Below, one piece after another: positions 35,185-43,265 of a stretch of DNA of 64,000 nt. Within the stretch, counting starts at the first letter, position 1, and each line of letters begins with the position of its first letter. Origin of the DNA: Streptomyces spiralis (lineage in GTDB: Bacteria; Actinomycetota; Actinomycetes; Streptomycetales; Streptomycetaceae); contig NZ_BNBC01000039.1 in NCBI RefSeq assembly GCF_014654675.1, positions 1-64,000 on the forward strand, read 5' to 3'. The notes under the pieces were generated by a model. That model saw only the letters and a program-made list of their open reading frames with translations. It did not search any database and was not told where the DNA came from. A program made the position numbers and the translations under genes.

Positions 35185-35910
35185 ATGCGCGCGCTGCGGG
35201 TACTGCTGATCGTCGTCGTCATCCTCGGAGTGCTGTTCGTCGTGGTCGACCGGGTGGCGGTGCACTTCGCACAGAACGAGGCCGCCGACAAGCTGAGGTC
35301 CACGGAGAACCTGGCGAGCACCCCCGACGTGTCCATCAACGGCTTCCCGTTCCTCACCCAGCTGGCGAGCGGTGAGCTGGACGACGTCGAGGTCGGCATC
35401 AAGGACTACGACGCGGCCACGGGCAGCGGCACGCAGAAGATCCGTATCGACGACCTCAAGGCCGACATGAAGGGCGTGAGGTTCTCCGGCGACTACAGCT
35501 CCGCCACCGCGGACAGCGCCACCGGCACCGCGACCATCGCCTACGACGAGCTGCTGAAGACCGCCAGGTCCGAGCCCACCGACGTCGGCTTCGGCATCAA
35601 GGCCCAGGTGGTGGGCCTGTCGTACGGGGGCAACGGCAAGATCAGGGTGGCCGTCAAGTTCTCCCTGCTGCCCGAGCCGATCTCCGTGCTCAGCTCGGTC
35701 ACCGTGCGGAACGACAAGGTGCAGGTGCACGCCGACTCCCTGCCGAGGCTCGCGGGCGTGCAGCTGATCGAGAGCCGGTTCCGGTCGATCACCGACTTCC
35801 AGCAGGCGATCGACCAGCTGCCCGGGGACATCAAGCTGGACTCGGTGCAGGCGGCCAAGGACGGCGTGGAGATCACGGTGAAGGGGTCGGACGTCAAGCT
35901 GGCCGGGTGA
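35185..35910 (+). CDS. DUF2993 (LmeA-like) membrane-anchored protein
   Basis: 241-aa protein with one N-terminal hydrophobic segment (LRVLLIVVVILGVLFVVV) and a DUF2993 domain (INGFPFLTQLASGELDDVEV, then VRFSGDYSS). LmeA in mycobacteria binds phospholipid and helps build lipomannan; a similar envelope role is plausible. ATG 35185; a start 15 nt further up is less likely because the hydrophobic segment already starts here. Confidence 0.85.
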   Translation: MRALRVLLIVVVILGVLFVVVDRVAVHFAQNEAADKLRSTENLASTPDVSINGFPFLTQLASGELDDVEVGIKDYDAATGSGTQKIRIDDLKADMKGVRFSGDYSSATADSATGTATIAYDELLKTARSEPTDVGFGIKAQVVGLSYGGNGKIRVAVKFSLLPEPISVLSSVTVRNDKVQVHADSLPRLAGVQLIESRFRSITDFQQAIDQLPGDIKLDSVQAAKDGVEITVKGSDVKLAG

Positions 35911-36096
35911 CCGTCGAGGCCCGAGCCGGCCCGATGTCCGACTGGCGAGACGCCCCTGTCCGCAGCGCAGATGAGGTGACGGACACCGACCGCCGGGCCC
36001 CGCGCCGGGACCGCTCCGACGCCGCTTCGGTCCCATATTGCGGACGATCGCATCTCATCATGCGACACGCCGGTGACATGTCCGCCCGTCCCTCCC

Positions 36097-36102
36097 TACG
36101 AT
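36097..36102 (+). promoter_or_regulatory. -10 box of leaderless cysteine leader ORF
   Basis: TACGAT lies 7 nt before the ATG of the leader peptide, so transcription should begin at or next to the start codon. This makes ribosome entry on the leader ORF obligatory, as an attenuator needs. Confidence 0.6.
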
Positions 36103-36109
36103 CGAGCAC

Positions 36110-36190
36110 ATGAAGCGACAGGCGGATCTCACGAAGCGGCGGGCAGTAGACCTGTGCCGCGTTGCCGCCATGCTCTGTCGCCCCTTCTGA
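36110..36190 (+). CDS. Cys-containing leader peptide upstream of sulfurtransferase
   Basis: 26-aa ORF (MKRQADLTKRR then AVDLCRVAAMLCRPF) with Cys codons at residues 16 and 23, too short for usual gene calling. It resembles the putative leader peptides before actinobacterial sulfur genes; in mycobacteria such ORFs control the downstream sulfurtransferase by cysteine-responsive attenuation. The 149 nt to the next gene contain stems GCGGGAG/CTCCCGC (from about 36189) and GGCCCC/GGGGCC, which could form alternative structures. The function here is inferred. Confidence 0.75.
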   Translation: MKRQADLTKRRAVDLCRVAAMLCRPF

Positions 36191-36339
36191 GCGGGAGCTC
36201 CGCCTCCCGCCTCCGCCGGCCCCGCACCTGATCCGGGGCCGTCCCCGCGCCCCGTACGCCGGCGTACCACGTCGCAGCGCACCGGTGCGCCCCCTCGCAC
36301 TCGCACAGCCCGCCGCAACTGCCCCGGAGGAGATTGAGC

Positions 36340-37185
36340 ATGAGCCGCAGCGACGTCCTGGTCGACGCCGACTGGCTGCAGGAGCACCTGGACGACCCGA
36401 CCATCGCCATCGTCGAGGTGGACGAGGACACGTCCGCGTACGACAAGAACCACATCAAGAACGCCATCCGGATCGACTGGACCAAGGACCTCCAGGACCC
36501 GGTGCGCCGTGACTTCGTCGACCAGGCCGGCTTCGAGAAGCTCCTGTCGGAGAAGGGCATCTCCAACGACCACACGGTCATCCTCTACGGCGGCAACAAC
36601 AACTGGTTCGCGTCCTACGCCTACTGGTACTTCAAGCTGTACGGCCACGAGGGCGTCAAGCTCCTCGACGGCGGCCGCAAGAAGTGGGAGCTGGACGCCC
36701 GCGAGCTGGTCGACGGCACGGACGTGCCGGAGCGCGCGAAGACCGAGTACAAGGCCAAGCCGCAGGACACCTCCATCCGCGCCTTCCGCGACGACGTCGT
36801 GAAGGCCATCGGCGCCGAGAACCTGGTCGACGTCCGCTCGCCCGACGAGTTCTCCGGCAAGCTGCTCGCCCCGGCCCACCTGCCGCAGGAGCAGTCGCAG
36901 CGCCCGGGCCACGTGCCCTCCGCCAAGAACATCCCGTGGTCGAAGAACGCCAACGACGACGGCACCTTCAAGTCGGACGAGGACCTCAAGGCCCTCTACG
37001 CCGAGGAGAACGTCGACCTCGCCAAGGACACCATCGCCTACTGCCGCATCGGTGAGCGCTCCGCGCTGACCTGGTTCGTCCTGCACGAGCTGCTGGGCGT
37101 GGAGAACGTCAAGAACTACGACGGCTCCTGGACCGAGTACGGCTCCCTGGTGGGCGTGCCGATCGAGCTGGGCTCCGGCAAGTAG
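36340..37185 (+). CDS. sseA: Thiosulfate/3-mercaptopyruvate sulfurtransferase
   Basis: 281-aa protein with two rhodanese domains. The N-terminal one is inactive-type; the C-terminal loop AYCRIGERSALTW has the catalytic Cys and the CRxGxR shape of thiosulfate sulfurtransferases (annotated cysA2/cysA3 or sseA in actinobacteria). GGAGGAG lies 7 nt before ATG 36340; a TTG 6 nt upstream is less likely. It is downstream of a Cys leader ORF and upstream of DUF1416, an arrangement conserved in actinobacteria. Confidence 0.93.
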   Translation: MSRSDVLVDADWLQEHLDDPTIAIVEVDEDTSAYDKNHIKNAIRIDWTKDLQDPVRRDFVDQAGFEKLLSEKGISNDHTVILYGGNNNWFASYAYWYFKLYGHEGVKLLDGGRKKWELDARELVDGTDVPERAKTEYKAKPQDTSIRAFRDDVVKAIGAENLVDVRSPDEFSGKLLAPAHLPQEQSQRPGHVPSAKNIPWSKNANDDGTFKSDEDLKALYAEENVDLAKDTIAYCRIGERSALTWFVLHELLGVENVKNYDGSWTEYGSLVGVPIELGSGK

Positions 37186-37223
37186 ACCGTCCCGACCGAC
37201 CTATCTGACCTCTGGAGAAACAC

Positions 37224-37511
37224 ATGTGTGGAGCGAAGGCCGGCGGCCCCGACGCCTCGACGATCAAGCCCGGTGAGACGACCATCCAGGGCCAGGTGAC
37301 CCGCGACGGCGAGCCCGTGACCGGCTACGTCCGGCTGCTGGACTCGACCGGCGAGTTCACCGCGGAGGTTCCCACCTCCGCCACCGGCCAGTTCCGGTTC
37401 TACGCCGCCGAGGGCACCTGGACCGTGCGCGCCCTCGTTCCCGGCGCCACCGCCGACCGCACGGTCGTCGCCCAGCAGGGCGGCCTCGCGGAGGTCGCGA
37501 TCGCGGTCTGA
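37224..37511 (+). CDS. DUF1416 protein
   Basis: 95-aa protein beginning MCGAKAGGPD, with a beta-sandwich-like repeat (GQVTRDGEPVTGYVRLLDSTGEF). DUF1416 genes almost always follow this sulfurtransferase, so a partner role in sulfur transfer is likely, with the conserved Cys at residue 2 a candidate site. ATG 37224 follows CTGGAGAAACAC. Confidence 0.9.
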   Translation: MCGAKAGGPDASTIKPGETTIQGQVTRDGEPVTGYVRLLDSTGEFTAEVPTSATGQFRFYAAEGTWTVRALVPGATADRTVVAQQGGLAEVAIAV

Positions 37512-37545
37512 GGCCCTTCGGGTTCCTCGGACCAGCGGGACCGCT

Positions 37546-37590
37546 AAAGGGCCGCACCCCTCGGGTTGGACGCCTGGGGTGCGGCCCTTC
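37546..37590 (+). terminator. Terminator after sulfurtransferase-DUF1416 unit
   Basis: GGGCCGCACCCC (37549-37560) pairs perfectly with GGGGTGCGGCCC (37576-37587) and is followed by TT. It ends the sulfur unit and overlaps the promoter zone of the DUF3099 gene. Confidence 0.85.
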
Positions 37591-37606
37591 GGCATACGCT
37601 GAAGGT

Positions 37607-37864
37607 ATGTACGCCCGCCGCCGTCACGCGTATTTCGCCTTGATGGGCACCTGCATCGGGTTGTTCGTCCTGGCGTGGGGCGTCGTGCGCATCTGGTCGG
37701 TTCCCGCGGCGGTCGGGATGTGCCTGTTCGCCATGGTGATCCCGCCGGTCGCCGCGATCATCGCCAACCGGCGCGGCCCGGAGGACCGCTGGTGGGACGA
37801 CCCGTCCGGCGACCCGAAGTCCGACGAGTGGTGGGACGAACTGGACGGCAAGAAACGGCACTAG
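37607..37864 (+). CDS. DUF3099 small membrane protein
   Basis: 85-aa protein with two membrane helices (about residues 10-28 and 33-52) and an acidic/Trp-rich tail (DRWWDDPSGDP, then DEWWDEL), the DUF3099 pattern. ATG 37607 lies 6 nt after TACGCT (37595-37600), predicting a leaderless mRNA. Function unknown. Confidence 0.85.
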   Translation: MYARRRHAYFALMGTCIGLFVLAWGVVRIWSVPAAVGMCLFAMVIPPVAAIIANRRGPEDRWWDDPSGDPKSDEWWDELDGKKRH

Positions 37865-37924
37865 GCGCTCCGCTTTCCCGGCGCTCCGCTTCCCCGCTGT
37901 TCCGGTTCCCGGTGCTCCGGGTCC

Positions 37925-38287
37925 TCAGTAGACGAGCGCCTGCGTCTCGTCGCCCAGCGCCTCCTGCACGAATACCTGCGCGCCCGCGATCCGCACGCCC
38001 TCGATCACGTCCTTCTCCGTGATGTCCCGGCGGGCCGCGCACTGCGTGCACAGGGTGACGCGGCCGGCCGCGAGGACCGCGTCGATCAGGTCGGGCAGCG
38101 GTGCCGCGTGCGGAAGCTCGAACTCGGCCGCCCGGCCCGGCAGCGCGAACCACGACGACTCCCCGGTCAGCCACAGCGAGACGTCGACCCCGCTGGCCAC
38201 GGCCACAGCCGCCACCGTGAACGCCTGCGAGCACCGCTCGGGCGCGTCCGCCCCCGCCGTCACCTTGATCACGAGCTTCTTCGCCAT
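37925..38287 (-). CDS. DsrE-family protein
   Basis: 119-aa DsrE/DsrF-like protein (KKLVIKVTAGADAPERCSQAF) with the conserved TLCTQCAARRDI near residue 80, whose Cys may carry sulfur. It is the only minus-strand gene in this stretch and lies near the sulfurtransferase unit, so a link to sulfur trafficking is plausible. Confidence 0.85.
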   Translation of the reverse strand: MAKKLVIKVTAGADAPERCSQAFTVAAVAVASGVDVSLWLTGESSWFALPGRAAEFELPHAAPLPDLIDAVLAAGRVTLCTQCAARRDITEKDVIEGVRIAGAQVFVQEALGDETQALVY

Positions 38288-38389
38288 GCCCGAATCGTAA
38301 TCAGGTCCCTTACAACTTCGGGCATCGGCTGTGGGTCTCCCGTGGAGCGCGCATACGGAAGGCGCGCTTCACATTCTGTGGGGGACGTC

Positions 38390-39130
38390 TTGGAAGAACC
38401 GGAAAGACCCGAAGAATCACGGCCTCCGCGCCGGCGCGGGCGCACCGTTCTGCTCGTCGCCGTGGCCGCTGTGCTCGGCGTGGTGGCCGGCACCTGCACG
38501 GGTTACGTCGTCCAGGCCGGCCGCGAGCCCACCCCGCTGCCGCCGCTGTCGCAGCCGGTCGTCGGGCAGGCGAAGGGTGAGGTCGAACCGCTGTCGGCCG
38601 CGCAGGACCGGCGGGTGAAGACGGACGGCGACCTGCGCAAGCTGCTGGTCGGGCGGCCCAAGGGCGCCCGGGAGAACCCCTTCTTCGCGAGCGACGACGG
38701 TTGGTGGACCCTCGCCCACTACGCGGAGGACTTCACCAAGCCGGACCAGGCGTTCGCCAACGGGCTCTCGTCCCAGTTCCGGCGCGCGGCGGTCACCTCG
38801 TGGCGGACGAGCGACACGCATCTGGTGGAGATCCGCCTCGTGCAGTACCGCCAGGAAGAGGGGCTGGCGGCCGCCGACAGCGCCGAGAACGGCATGTATT
38901 GGGCCGAACGGAACAACAAGGGCCACAGCTGGGCCGTTCCCGGCACCGGCGACGGCATGGCGTACTCGGACACCGAGCCCTACCGGAAGCCCGGGTACGT
39001 CCCGCTGTACTCGGCCGAGGCGCACGCCTGGCGCGGCGACATCGCCATGGAGATCTACATCAACGACACCAAGCCGATCACCAAGAAGGAGATCATGAGC
39101 CTGGCCGAGCGGCAGACGGAGCGGCTTTGA
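38390..39130 (+). CDS. Anchored protein 1 of coupled trio
   Basis: 246-aa protein: a charged Pro/Glu/Arg N-terminus, one membrane helix (about residues 20-42), then a soluble extracytoplasmic domain including DLRKLLVGRPKGAREN, a conserved region around VEIRLVQYRQ and a C-terminal DIAMEIYINDTKP. TTG 38390 has GGGGGA 5 nt upstream; GTG 38378 has none. It overlaps the next start as TTGA. It shares architecture with the two genes that follow. Function unknown. Confidence 0.75.
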   Translation: MEEPERPEESRPPRRRGRTVLLVAVAAVLGVVAGTCTGYVVQAGREPTPLPPLSQPVVGQAKGEVEPLSAAQDRRVKTDGDLRKLLVGRPKGARENPFFASDDGWWTLAHYAEDFTKPDQAFANGLSSQFRRAAVTSWRTSDTHLVEIRLVQYRQEEGLAAADSAENGMYWAERNNKGHSWAVPGTGDGMAYSDTEPYRKPGYVPLYSAEAHAWRGDIAMEIYINDTKPITKKEIMSLAERQTERL

Positions 39131-40014
39131 ACGAGAACCCGCCCCCGCAGCCCGAGCAACCGACGGAGCCGGAGCAGCCCGCACAGCCCGAGCAGATTGC
39201 ACAGCCCGAGCAGTCTGCGCAGGCCTTTCAGCTCGACGGGCTGCCCCCCGAGCCGTCCCCGCACCCCACCCGGCGCCGGCGCAGGGTCGTGCCGGTCATC
39301 GGCTGCGCCGTGCTGCTGGCCGCGCTGGTCGGCGGCACCGGCTTCACCGTCGTCACCGCGCGCGACGCCGACCGCGATCCAGGCGCCCCCGTCTGGCGCC
39401 TGCCGAAGGCCGCTGCCGACGACGAGCGCCAGGCCGAGGCACGCGGGCTGAAAGGGCTGCTGCTGCCCTATGGCACCACCGAGAACGTCCGGGGTCCGGA
39501 CCTGAGCCAGTTCGGCGCCGACGCCGAACTCAACGGTGCGCAGGCCACCGCGTTGCGCAAGGAGTCGCTGCGAAGCCTGCCCCGCTCCCAGCGGCGGCGG
39601 CTGGAGAAGGAGATCGACAAGCAGCACATCCAGGGCATGGCGATGCGCAGTTATGTCAGCACCGCGACCAACCAGGGCTGGCAGCCCGCCAAGGATGCCT
39701 TCACCGTCGAGATCGTCCTGTCCCGGATGGACCGGCGCAGCGCGCGCTCCATCGTCGCCTTCCAGCAGGACTTCCTCGACGCGCTGAAGGTCTTCCGTGC
39801 CGGGCCAAAGATCGAGGGCCACCGGAACGCCAAGTGCTTCCTGCCGCCCGCGGGGTCCAAGGACAAGCTCGATGTCATGGTCTGCTCCGCCTACGAGGGC
39901 GACATTCTGGTCAGCGCGACGATGAACGCGGTGAAGCCGCTGGACACGAAGGCCGCGGCGCGGCTGCTCCGTGACCAGCTCGACCGCATCAAGGACCCGG
40001 GGAAGGCGGTATGA
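39127..40014 (+). CDS. Anchored protein 2 of coupled trio
   Basis: 295-aa relative: a cytoplasmic tail of PEQ/PEP repeats (residues 1-45), one membrane helix (about 58-80) and a soluble domain starting LKGLLLPYGTTENVRGPD. TTG 39127 overlaps the previous stop; its own stop overlaps the third gene as ATGA. Cys residues in AKCFLPPAG and VMVCSAYEG may form a disulphide. Function unknown. Confidence 0.75.
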   Translation: MNENPPPQPEQPTEPEQPAQPEQIAQPEQSAQAFQLDGLPPEPSPHPTRRRRRVVPVIGCAVLLAALVGGTGFTVVTARDADRDPGAPVWRLPKAAADDERQAEARGLKGLLLPYGTTENVRGPDLSQFGADAELNGAQATALRKESLRSLPRSQRRRLEKEIDKQHIQGMAMRSYVSTATNQGWQPAKDAFTVEIVLSRMDRRSARSIVAFQQDFLDALKVFRAGPKIEGHRNAKCFLPPAGSKDKLDVMVCSAYEGDILVSATMNAVKPLDTKAAARLLRDQLDRIKDPGKAV

Positions 40015-40937
40015 GCGAGCAGACCCAGGACCAGCGGTCGACGGTCCCGCCGATGTCCGAGGAGGCGCCTCCCTTGCCCACCCAGGCACCCGTCGTGCCG
40101 CCCGCGCCACGCGAGGCACCGGTACTACCCGGGGCCCCCGCCGCCCCGCCCGCCGTACCGGCGCCACCCGTCAAGGACCGCCGGCGGCTGCGGGCCGTGC
40201 TGCGCTGGACCGCAGCCGTCGTGGTCTTCGCCGTGGCCGGTACGGGGACGGCGTACGGCATCACGCGCATGGACCGCACCGACGTTCCCGGTCTCGCCAC
40301 TGCCTCGGACGGCCGCTGGGACTACCCGGAGATCGTCAGGCCGCCGCTGCCCTCCGGCAGCCCGGCACCGTTCGCCGACAGCAACGCCGCCGGGGCGCAC
40401 CACGCCGATCTGCGCGCCTTGCTGCTGCCCGCACCCCGAGGTGCACGGGAGGACAAGGCGCTGCGCGGCACCGGCGGCTGGCTGGCGAAGAAGGACTTCC
40501 TCGCCGAGTACGCACGGCCTCAGGACCGCACCGAGCTCGCGCAGCAGCTGACCGACCACGGGCTGCGGCACATCGCCGCCCGCGGCTGGACCTCGCAGGA
40601 CGGCACGCACACCCGGATCTACCTGCTCCAGTTCGACACCGCAGCCGTCGTGGACGACCTGGCCGAGGGAAAACTGTTGCAGTACGACAGCCCCGGGTAT
40701 GCCCTGCGCGGCGCCGGCACGTCGGTCTTCGACGCGGACTTCCCGATCGAGGCCCGGAACGACGACATCCCGGGCACCTACTACGTGGAGTCCAAGCCGT
40801 ACGGCGCCGAACAGGTGCGCCAGGCCTACCTCCGCGCCGGGGACGTCCTCGCCGTGGTCGTCCAGTCCCGCAAGGGCGCCGCCCGCGCCGTTCCGTTCCA
40901 GCAGACGGTCACATTGCAGAGCGAGCTGCTCGGCTGA
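40011..40937 (+). CDS. Anchored protein 3 of coupled trio
   Basis: 308-aa relative: a Pro/Ala-rich tail (residues 1-58), one membrane helix (about 66-84) and a soluble domain with LRALLLPAPRGAREDKAL, matching LKGLLLP in protein 2 and LRKLLVG in protein 1. ATG 40011 overlaps the previous stop. The three proteins are translationally linked and probably form one envelope complex; this is inference. Confidence 0.78.
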   Translation: MSEQTQDQRSTVPPMSEEAPPLPTQAPVVPPAPREAPVLPGAPAAPPAVPAPPVKDRRRLRAVLRWTAAVVVFAVAGTGTAYGITRMDRTDVPGLATASDGRWDYPEIVRPPLPSGSPAPFADSNAAGAHHADLRALLLPAPRGAREDKALRGTGGWLAKKDFLAEYARPQDRTELAQQLTDHGLRHIAARGWTSQDGTHTRIYLLQFDTAAVVDDLAEGKLLQYDSPGYALRGAGTSVFDADFPIEARNDDIPGTYYVESKPYGAEQVRQAYLRAGDVLAVVVQSRKGAARAVPFQQTVTLQSELLG

Positions 40938-41041
40938 GCGGATGAGGGTCACCTCGACAGGAGGGCCGGATCCCGCCCGACTAAGCTGGGGTCCGGCCCT
41001 GTGTACGTACGTACCGCACCGCGCTCAACAAGGAGCACCCC

Positions 41042-41140
41042 GTGGAGATCTTCTTCGAAACCCTGCTGGTCCTGGTCTGCGTCGGCGTCCTCGCCTTCGC
41101 CTACCTGACCGTGAAGAAGCTGTACCAGGGCCAGCGCTGA
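41042..41140 (+). CDS. 32-aa single-span membrane protein
   Basis: GTG 41042 has a perfect AAGGAG site 7 nt upstream. The product starts VEIFFETLLVLVCVGVLAFA and ends in KKLYQGQR: one membrane helix with a basic C-terminal tail. It ends 22 nt before the nitrobindin-like gene, so the two are probably cotranscribed. Function unknown. Confidence 0.75.
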   Translation: MEIFFETLLVLVCVGVLAFAYLTVKKLYQGQR

Positions 41141-41162
41141 ATCCGAACAGGGAACGCAGCTC

Positions 41163-41738
41163 ATGATCGAGATCCCGTCCGACCTCCACAAGGACCTCGT
41201 CCCCCTCGCCTTCCTGCTCGGTGACTGGGCCGGTGCGGGTGTCTTCGACTTCCCCGGCGCCGAGAAGTGCAACTTCGGCCAGGAGGTCACCTTCACCCAC
41301 GACGGCCGGGACTTCCTGGAGTACCACTCCCGCACCTGGGTGCTGGACAACGACGGCAACAAGGTCAGGCCGCTGGAGTCGGAGGCCGGCTTCTGGCGGA
41401 TCGATTCCGACCGCAAGGTCGAGGTCACGATGACCCGCGACGACGGCGTCATCGAGATCTGGTACGGCGAGCTGGCCGACAAGAAGCCGCAGATCGACCT
41501 GGTCACGGACGCCGTGGCGCGCACCGCCGCCTCCCGCCCCTACACCGGCGGCAAGCGGCTGTACGGCTACGTCAAGAGCGACCTGATGTGGGTCGGCGAG
41601 AAGCAGACCCCCGAGGTCGAGCTGCGCCCCTACATGTCCGCCCACCTGAAGAAGGTCGTCACCCCGGAGGACGTGGAGCGCTGGGCCAAGGCGCTCCCGG
41701 ACGACCTGCCGGACGACGGGATCGCCTTCTTCAAGTAG
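41163..41738 (+). CDS. Nitrobindin-like heme-binding protein (FABP family)
   Basis: 191-aa beta-barrel protein. LLGDWAGAGVFDFPG is the GxWxGxG motif of nitrobindin/DUF1794 proteins and RPYMSAHLKKV near the C-terminus holds the probable heme-ligand His. Nitrobindins bind ferric heme and can react with nitric oxide or peroxynitrite. ATG 41163. It lies 16 nt upstream of nur, which has its own leaderless promoter. Confidence 0.88.
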   Translation: MIEIPSDLHKDLVPLAFLLGDWAGAGVFDFPGAEKCNFGQEVTFTHDGRDFLEYHSRTWVLDNDGNKVRPLESEAGFWRIDSDRKVEVTMTRDDGVIEIWYGELADKKPQIDLVTDAVARTAASRPYTGGKRLYGYVKSDLMWVGEKQTPEVELRPYMSAHLKKVVTPEDVERWAKALPDDLPDDGIAFFK

Positions 41739-41741
41739 TCC

Positions 41742-41747
41742 TAGACT
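41742..41747 (+). promoter_or_regulatory. -10 box of leaderless nur
   Basis: TAGACT lies 7 nt before GTG 41755 and follows the stop of the upstream gene immediately. This predicts a leaderless nur transcript independent of the nitrobindin-like gene. Confidence 0.55.
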
Positions 41748-41754
41748 CTCTGGT

Positions 41755-42192
41755 GTGGTGAGCACCGACTGGAAGACTGACCTGCGGCAGCGTGGCTACC
41801 GGCTGACGCCGCAGCGGCAACTCGTGCTCGAAGCCGTGGACACCCTGGAGCACGCGACCCCCGACGACATCCTCAGCGAGGTGAGGAAGACGGCGTCGGG
41901 GGTCAACATTTCCACCGTCTATCGGACCCTGGAGCTGCTGGAGGAGCTGGGCCTGGTCAGCCACGCCCACCTCGGTCACGGCGCGCCGACCTACCACCTC
42001 GCCGACCGCCACCACCATCTGCACCTGGTCTGCCGGGACTGCGAGAACGTCATCGAGGCCGACGTGGACGTGGCCGCCGACTTCACCGCCAAGCTGCGGC
42101 AGCAGTTCGGTTTCGACACCGACATGAAGCACTTCGCCATCTTCGGCCGCTGCAAGGACTGTTCACGGAAGAGGCCGAACAGCACGTCGTAG
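41755..42192 (+). CDS. nur: Nickel-responsive Fur-family regulator Nur
   Basis: 145-aa Fur-fold repressor. Winged helix (RLTPQRQLVLEAVDTLEHATPDDILSEV, then ISTVYRTLELL), the His-rich sensory segment DRHHHLHLVCRDC and the second CKDC pair that hold structural zinc are visible. The sequence matches Streptomyces Nur, which controls nickel uptake and the nickel/iron superoxide dismutase switch. Two adjacent GTG codons are possible starts; the first is used because of the TAGACT spacing. Confidence 0.92.
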   Translation: MVSTDWKTDLRQRGYRLTPQRQLVLEAVDTLEHATPDDILSEVRKTASGVNISTVYRTLELLEELGLVSHAHLGHGAPTYHLADRHHHLHLVCRDCENVIEADVDVAADFTAKLRQQFGFDTDMKHFAIFGRCKDCSRKRPNSTS

Positions 42193-42195
42193 GCT
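42190..42195 (+). promoter_or_regulatory. -10 box of leaderless ygfZ
   Basis: TAGGCT overlaps the end of nur and lies 7 nt before ATG 42203, predicting a leaderless mRNA. Confidence 0.5.
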
Positions 42196-42202
42196 TGCTC
42201 GT

Positions 42203-43168
42203 ATGAAGAGCCCCCTGCTGTCCCTGCCCGGCGCCGTTCCCGCCGAGGGCGTGGACGAAGGTGTCGCCGCCCACTACGGCGACCTGTTCCGTGAGCAGCG
42301 TGCCCTCGCCGACGGCACCGGCTTCGTCGACCTCTCGCACCGCGGTGTCGTCACCGTCAGCGGCGAGGACCGGCTCAGCTGGCTGCACCTGTTGCTCACC
42401 CAGTACGTCAGCGAGCTGCCCCCCGGCCAGGCCACCGAGGCGCTGGTCCTGTCCGCGCACGGCCACATCGAGCACGCGCTGTACCTGGTCGACGACGGCG
42501 AGACGGTCTGGGCCCATGTGGAGCCCGGCACCCAGGAGGCGCTGATCGCGTACCTGGAGTCGATGAAGTTCTTCTACCGGGTCGAGGTCGCCGACCGGAC
42601 GGACGACTTCGCCGTGGTGCACCTGCCGGCCGGCTCGATCGCCGAGGTGCCCGAGGGGGTCGTCGTACGCGAGACCCCGTACGGCCGTGACCTGTTCCTG
42701 CCCCGTGCGGACCTGGAGTCGTACGCGGAGCAGGCCGGCCCGCCCGCCGGGATCCTCGCCCACGAGGCGCTGCGCGTCGAGCAGCACCGCCCCCGGCTGG
42801 GCTTCGAGACCGACCACCGCACCATCCCGCACGAGCTGGGCTGGATCGGGACGGCCGTGCATCTGCACAAGGGCTGCTACCGGGGGCAGGAGACGGTGGC
42901 CCGGGTGCAGAACCTGGGCAAGCCGCCGCGCCGCCTGGTCTTCCTGCACCTGGACGGCAGCGAAGTGCACCTGCCGGTCCCCGGCACCGAGATCCGCCTC
43001 GCCGACGAGGGGCCCGACGGCCGCAAGATCGGCTTCGTCACCACCTCCGCCCGCCACCACGAACTCGGACCGGTGGCCCTCGCCCTGGTCAAGCGGAACG
43101 TCCCGCTGGACGCCCGGCTGATGGCGGGGGACACGGCGGCGGCCCAGGAGGTCGTCGTAGAGCCGTAG
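42203..43168 (+). CDS. ygfZ: Folate-binding YgfZ/GcvT-like protein
   Basis: 321-aa protein of the aminomethyltransferase-fold family. The YgfZ signature KGCYRGQETVARVQNLGK with its conserved Cys is at about residue 232. YgfZ proteins use tetrahydrofolate in iron-sulfur cluster assembly or repair. ATG 42203 immediately follows nur and a -10 box. The N-terminal FVDLSHRGVVTVSGEDR fits the GcvT fold. Confidence 0.93.
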   Translation: MKSPLLSLPGAVPAEGVDEGVAAHYGDLFREQRALADGTGFVDLSHRGVVTVSGEDRLSWLHLLLTQYVSELPPGQATEALVLSAHGHIEHALYLVDDGETVWAHVEPGTQEALIAYLESMKFFYRVEVADRTDDFAVVHLPAGSIAEVPEGVVVRETPYGRDLFLPRADLESYAEQAGPPAGILAHEALRVEQHRPRLGFETDHRTIPHELGWIGTAVHLHKGCYRGQETVARVQNLGKPPRRLVFLHLDGSEVHLPVPGTEIRLADEGPDGRKIGFVTTSARHHELGPVALALVKRNVPLDARLMAGDTAAAQEVVVEP

Positions 43169-43265
43169 CGCTCGTCGGTTCACGGCCGCGCCAGGACACC
43201 CCCTAGGGAGTGTCTCGCCGATCATGCCGGGCTCGCGGTGGCCGGCCTGATCGACGAGATACCCC

